Assembly: GCA_025935475.1 (NCBI GenBank) | Contig: JAICVE010000011.1 | Span: 1 to 17,540 of the forward strand | DNA length: 17,540 nucleotides | Origin: Nitrospira sp. | GTDB taxonomy: Bacteria; Nitrospirota; Nitrospiria; Nitrospirales; Nitrospiraceae | Direction of reading: 5' to 3' | Shown here: positions 13,669 to 17,540 of the stretch, in pieces | How the letters are laid out: every line of letters starts with the position of its first letter | Numbering within the stretch: the stretch's first letter is position 1 | Translations under genes and position numbers: made by a program | Notes under the pieces: model-generated | Database searches by the model: none | What the model saw: the letters and a program-made list of their open reading frames with translations, nothing else | Told to the model about the DNA's origin: nothing

Positions 13669-14646
13669 CTACGGTGACTGCGGCCGTTTCTCCAGCAGGG
13701 TCTCAAAGGACTTGAACGCGACGCCAAGCGATGTGCACACCGCATACTGCCGGTCGAACCGATTGGTGGTGCGGATGAGTTGGCCAAGCGTACGGAACGC
13801 CAGACGTCCCCAGGCAGCCACATGCATGACCGACAACGGATAGTCGGTCCCGAAGAGCAGGCGATGGTGGATCTCGGGATGGCGGCGCAGATGAAGCAGC
13901 ATGCGAAAACGGTTGGGCAACGTCAGCGCCGAGATATCGGCGTAAAAATTCGGATATCGCTTCGAAAAATCCAACAGCACGGGAAGAAACCGCTCGTAGA
14001 GCATCAACCCGTAACTACAGGCATGAGCGGCGATCACCGTCACGCCTTCGTCCAGCGCGATCTCGAGCCGAGTCGGATCTCCCACGGATTGATCCTTGCC
14101 AATCAGGCTGAACTCATATCCTACGTGACTCAAAAACGGCAAGCGGCGTTCCGCGAGCGCGCGGTAAAACCGCCTGTATTTGGCATCGGCAGGGTTGAAC
14201 TGTTGCGCATTCGGCAATACTTTGACCAGCACCGCGCCCGCATCAGCGCAGCGATGAACTTCGTCCACCGCATCGCTCCGTTGGGGGTTGATGGAGACGC
14301 CCGGGAGGAAGTCGTCCGGATGTGCTCTCGCGGTGGCGAGCACATACTCGTTGCTGATCAGGAAATGGGTCTCTTCCTTGGCAAGCTGGCCGCTGTGATC
14401 GTAGACGCCGTCCATGCCGAGGAGGACGGCTTGTCGCACGTGTTTGGACGCACGCAGTTCCGTGAGCAGGTCGTCCACATATTTCTGGTTGGCTTGGCGC
14501 GGATTGTGAGGCGACAGCCCGTGCTTCCACAGCAGAAACCGAAAGAGGGGACTCTTGAGCATGTGCGGCGAAATATAGCAGCCGTTCTGGCCCTCCGGCA
14601 GCGCCGCGAGATGCACATGGCAATCAATCAGGGATCGTTCGACCAT
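13669..14646 (-). CDS. Amidohydrolase family metal-dependent hydrolase
   Basis: This 325-residue protein fits the Amidohydro_2 branch of TIM-barrel metal hydrolases. Visible metal and active-site positions are DCHVHL (His10, His12) at the start of strand 1, Lys142 in VLVKVLP, His174 in LSHVGYE, His208 in AAHACSYG and Asp268 in LLFGTDYPL. This set fits the family's mononuclear or binuclear metal centre, but the substrate cannot be named; relatives include decarboxylases and lactone or amide hydrolases. No signal peptide is seen, so it should be cytoplasmic. The start is set by the conserved HxH near the N-terminus, although the ribosome site is poor. It lies 76 bases after the acyl ligase fusion and 65 bases before the sigma factor gene on the same strand, so co-transcription is possible but not shown. 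Confidence 0.85.
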   Translation of the reverse strand: MVERSLIDCHVHLAALPEGQNGCYISPHMLKSPLFRFLLWKHGLSPHNPRQANQKYVDDLLTELRASKHVRQAVLLGMDGVYDHSGQLAKEETHFLISNEYVLATARAHPDDFLPGVSINPQRSDAVDEVHRCADAGAVLVKVLPNAQQFNPADAKYRRFYRALAERRLPFLSHVGYEFSLIGKDQSVGDPTRLEIALDEGVTVIAAHACSYGLMLYERFLPVLLDFSKRYPNFYADISALTLPNRFRMLLHLRRHPEIHHRLLFGTDYPLSVMHVAAWGRLAFRTLGQLIRTTNRFDRQYAVCTSLGVAFKSFETLLEKRPQSP

Positions 14647-14722
14647 ACAGGGAGAATCTCACATCTCAGCTTCCAAATCTTAGCGCGCTCGGATCACATT
14701 CGGATCGGATTGAAAATAGAGA

Positions 14723-17540
14723 TCATGGCTGTGCGCCCAGCCGTTCCATCGCAATGCGCTTCAGGGCCCGCAGGTCCATCTTGCCGGTTCCGAGGACCGG
14801 CAAGGCGTCGACTTTGACGAAATTGCCGCGGGGGGGCATGAACAAATTCGGGAGCCCGTTCGAGGACAGCTGGCCAAGAATTTCCGGAATGCGCGCGTCG
14901 TCTATCGTGTGCAGGACCGCGAGTTGTTCGCCCTTGCGGTCGTCGGGAATGCCGGTCACCGCAAACACCTGCGTTTCGCTTTGAACAGTCTGGTGCAGCG
15001 CTTCTTCCACCTTGCCATGCGGCACCATTTCTCCGCCGATTTTCGAAAAACGCGAGAGACGATCCGTGATCGTCAAGAAGCCGTCGTCGTCGAGCGTGGC
15101 GATGTCGCCGGTGATGTACCAGCCATCACGCATCACGCTTGACGTCAAGTCTTCACGTCCCAGATAGCCGGTCATCACGTTGGGGCCTCGGACGAGCAGC
15201 ATGCCCGGAGTTCCGGGTGGCAGAGGCGTAAAACTGTCAGGATCGACGATTCTAACCGAGATGCCAGGCAGGGGCTGACCGACCGTTCCTCGCCGTGACG
15301 CCGGTTGATAATAGCCTGCGGCTCGAAAGTCCGGGCAATTGACGGCGATGACGGGCGCACATTCGGTCACCCCGTAGCCTTCAATCGGTTCGATGCCGAA
15401 TCGATCTTTGAACGCCTCATAGAGCCGTAAGGGCAACTTCTCAGCGCCGGTGAGGACGACCCGCAAGGAGCTAAATTGTTCCGGCGTGCACCGCCGGAGA
15501 TACAGCTGTAAAAAGGTCGGCGTCGTGACGAGAAACGTGACCCTCTGCCGGCGGATCAACTCTCCGATCGCGGCCACGTCGATCGGCGACGGATGGAACA
15601 CCAGGGCGGCGTTGTTGAACATGACGAACCAAAACACCAGATAGCCGAACGAGTGAAAGAACGGCAGGATGCCGAGCACCCGTTCCTGGTGGTACAGATG
15701 CAACACCTGGGTGGCGCCCTGCGCGTTTGCATCTACGCTGTAATGAGAGAGCATCACGCCTTTTGGCTCTCCGGTGCTGCCGCTGCTGAAGATAATGGTG
15801 GCGAGTGCGTCGACGGACAGGGGAGTGTCTTGGCCGCACGCCTTTTCAATCACTCGCATCGGAGTAAGGAAGCCGAGCAAGGCCGCGAGCCATTTGTCCC
15901 TTCGACTGATGGTTTCCGCCAGGTCTTCTATCCAGATGATGGCCGGCCCAGCCGGCAATTCCAGCTTGGCTTTCTCGACAAAGGCACGGCTCGTGACCAC
16001 GGTCCGCAAACCCGCCTGCCGGACCGCGGCTTCCAGACCGATGCGGCCGACCGTATAGTTGAGGTTCACGCTGGTTTTTCCGCAGAGCGGCGCCGCAACA
16101 TTTGCAAGGGCGCCAGCGACACTGGGAGGAAGCAGAATGCCGACATGACGTTGGCCCTGCCACGAGGCACGTAACGCTTTGGCCAGGGCAATTGATCCGA
16201 TCAGCGCCTGCGCCGCGGATACATGGTGCCGACGGTGATCCGCCATGACGAAGCGAAACGGGCGGCGTCTCATCGTACGGATGAATTCCCGATGTAACGG
16301 ATGACGATCCGGCTTGCGCAAAGCCCAAGCCTCTTCCCCCAGCGCTCGAATGGCGTTGCGAAGCTCATATGCCGGCGTGAGAGGCGGCAGCGGCGGACCG
16401 AACGAGACCGTCACGGGGTAGGGCACGCGTTCCGGAAATTTCCAGACGAATCGGCCACGTTCAAAGCTGAAGACGCTGCCCCACACGCGGTCAAGGTGAA
16501 CCGGGATAATCGGTGCCGACCGGCCTTTCATGATGCGTTCGAACCCCCGACGGAACGGCAGCATCGTCCCCGTCCTTGTGATTTGACCCTCGGGGAAAAT
16601 GCAGACAAGGTCCCCACTGTCGAGGGCGGCACCCGCCTCACGCAGGGCACGCAAGACCATGCGCAGGCCGCCGTAGGAAGAAATGGGAATGACGCCGAAG
16701 AGCTTCATCAACGGCTTGAACAGCGCTTGTTCCGCATATTGGGCGTCCACGACGAACCGGACGTGCCGGTCGAGACTGGCGATCAACAGCAGGCCGTCGA
16801 TGAACGACACATGATTGGGCACGAGCAGCGCTCCGCCGGCCTTTGGCACATGTTCGTGGCCCACGATCCGCAGGCGGTAGAGGCTGTTCGTCAGGATGAC
16901 AAGCACTGCCCGCAGCAACGCTTCCGGTAATAACCGCAGTGCCCAGGCAGTACCGAGGACGGTGAACGCCGCGGTGGCCGTAAAGATGCCTGTCGTGGGT
17001 ACCCCCGTGCTCGCGAGCGCCCCGGCGCCGAGTGATCCCAACAGAATGCCTGTGAACACACACGTGTTCTCGAATGCGATCACCGATCCTCGCCGATCGT
17101 GCGGGGCTCGCCATTGGATTAACGCATTGAGCGGGACGAAGATCAGGGCGCTAGACGTGCCAAGGAAGACCATGAGCGCCAATGTCGCCATGAAGCCGGG
17201 AGCGGTGAGGCCGAGGACAGCCAGCATCGCGGCGACGCCTGCTGCGCCAAGTGGAATCAGACCGTATTCGACCCGCGCCTTCGACAGACGCCCAACCCAT
17301 CGCGCGCCAACGCCGATTCCGATCGACAGCATCATGAGCGGGAGACCGGATTGCCAGTCGGACACCAACAGCACCGCTTTCGCGTAGACCAGGATGTTTT
17401 GGGCGAAGAGACTAGCGATCGTCCAGAAAAAGACGGCGCCACAAATAGCCAGTCGCAACATGCGGTCGCGGGCGATGGCGGACCAGGCGCCCCGCAGGGT
17501 ATTCATCACTCCGCCTTCGGCACGTGCCGGCGGAACGGAC
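14723..17540 (-). CDS. MFS-PlsC-acyl ligase fusion (LplT-Aas type), N-terminus cut by right edge
   Basis: The frame is open through the right edge, so the GTG at 17509 is not taken as the start. Counting from that codon, residues 1-195 are the second half of an MFS transporter like LplT, a lysophospholipid flippase. Residues about 205-400 are a PlsC acyltransferase with NHVSFID (232-238) and FPEGQ (305-309). Residues about 420-928 are an AMP-forming acyl ligase with SSGSTGEPKG (575-584), GYGVTE (711-716), GWYITGD (796-802), DRLSRFSKIGGE and catalytic Lys910 in GTGKMDLRAL. In E. coli, LplT brings lysophospholipids across the inner membrane and Aas re-acylates them with acyl-ACP; here all three steps share one chain, as in many other bacteria. 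It probably repairs or recycles phospholipids at the inner membrane. All catalytic motifs are intact. Confidence 0.92.
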   Translation of the reverse strand, partial: SVPPARAEGGVMNTLRGAWSAIARDRMLRLAICGAVFFWTIASLFAQNILVYAKAVLLVSDWQSGLPLMMLSIGIGVGARWVGRLSKARVEYGLIPLGAAGVAAMLAVLGLTAPGFMATLALMVFLGTSSALIFVPLNALIQWRAPHDRRGSVIAFENTCVFTGILLGSLGAGALASTGVPTTGIFTATAAFTVLGTAWALRLLPEALLRAVLVILTNSLYRLRIVGHEHVPKAGGALLVPNHVSFIDGLLLIASLDRHVRFVVDAQYAEQALFKPLMKLFGVIPISSYGGLRMVLRALREAGAALDSGDLVCIFPEGQITRTGTMLPFRRGFERIMKGRSAPIIPVHLDRVWGSVFSFERGRFVWKFPERVPYPVTVSFGPPLPPLTPAYELRNAIRALGEEAWALRKPDRHPLHREFIRTMRRRPFRFVMADHRRHHVSAAQALIGSIALAKALRASWQGQRHVGILLPPSVAGALANVAAPLCGKTSVNLNYTVGRIGLEAAVRQAGLRTVVTSRAFVEKAKLELPAGPAIIWIEDLAETISRRDKWLAALLGFLTPMRVIEKACGQDTPLSVDALATIIFSSGSTGEPKGVMLSHYSVDANAQGATQVLHLYHQERVLGILPFFHSFGYLVFWFVMFNNAALVFHPSPIDVAAIGELIRRQRVTFLVTTPTFLQLYLRRCTPEQFSSLRVVLTGAEKLPLRLYEAFKDRFGIEPIEGYGVTECAPVIAVNCPDFRAAGYYQPASRRGTVGQPLPGISVRIVDPDSFTPLPPGTPGMLLVRGPNVMTGYLGREDLTSSVMRDGWYITGDIATLDDDGFLTITDRLSRFSKIGGEMVPHGKVEEALHQTVQSETQVFAVTGIPDDRKGEQLAVLHTIDDARIPEILGQLSSNGLPNLFMPPRGNFVKVDALPVLGTGKMDLRALKRIAMERLGAQP

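Overview
The window looks like chromosomal DNA of a GC-rich bacterium. The gene set (a DUF2330 lipoprotein-like protein beside an NqrB/RnfD-like membrane protein, a PlsC/acyl-ligase/MFS fusion, an archaeal-type ATP-dependent DNA ligase, a phosphatase-phosphofructokinase fusion and a DUF4384-like anti-sigma protein) reminds me of the Nitrospirota, probably Nitrospira. That assignment is an inference from gene content. No rRNA, tRNA, CRISPR array, insertion sequence or integrase was seen, and no gene-free stretch exceeds 300 bases.

Layout. Positions 1-1274 (+) hold the C-terminal part of an Lhr-family helicase cut by the left edge. A small DUF3015-like lipoprotein (1313-1711, -) faces it. Next is a translationally coupled pair on the minus strand: an NqrB/RnfD-like membrane protein (3266-4168) whose stop overlaps the start of an exported DUF2330 protein (1866-3269). 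A Gdx/SugE-type guanidinium exporter (4405-4725, +) converges on a small exported 11-residue-repeat protein (4761-5036, -). An ATP-dependent DNA ligase follows (5141-6727, -), divergent from an exported S1/P1 nuclease (6890-7843, +) that is visibly less GC-rich than its neighbours.

The central metabolic part is a divergent pair: pyruvate kinase (7876-9327, -) and a 770-residue protein (9435-11747, +) that joins an uncharacterised N-terminal region, a PFKFB-like histidine phosphatase domain and a PfkA-type phosphofructokinase domain. Several textbook PfkA substrate-binding residues are replaced. Kinase and phosphatase of sugar phosphates in one chain recall eukaryotic PFK-2/FBPase-2, but here the kinase is from the unrelated PfkA fold. 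I regard this as the best candidate for an undescribed system.

The right part is a run of minus-strand genes: an MFS-PlsC-acyl ligase fusion cut by the right edge (14723-17540), an amidohydrolase (13669-14646), a small sigma-70 family factor (13106-13603) and, three bases on, its probable membrane-bound anti-sigma partner (11777-13102).

All four convergent gene junctions carry an inverted repeat at or within a few bases of the stop codons, and none has a T-tract, suggesting a common style of bidirectional gene end.
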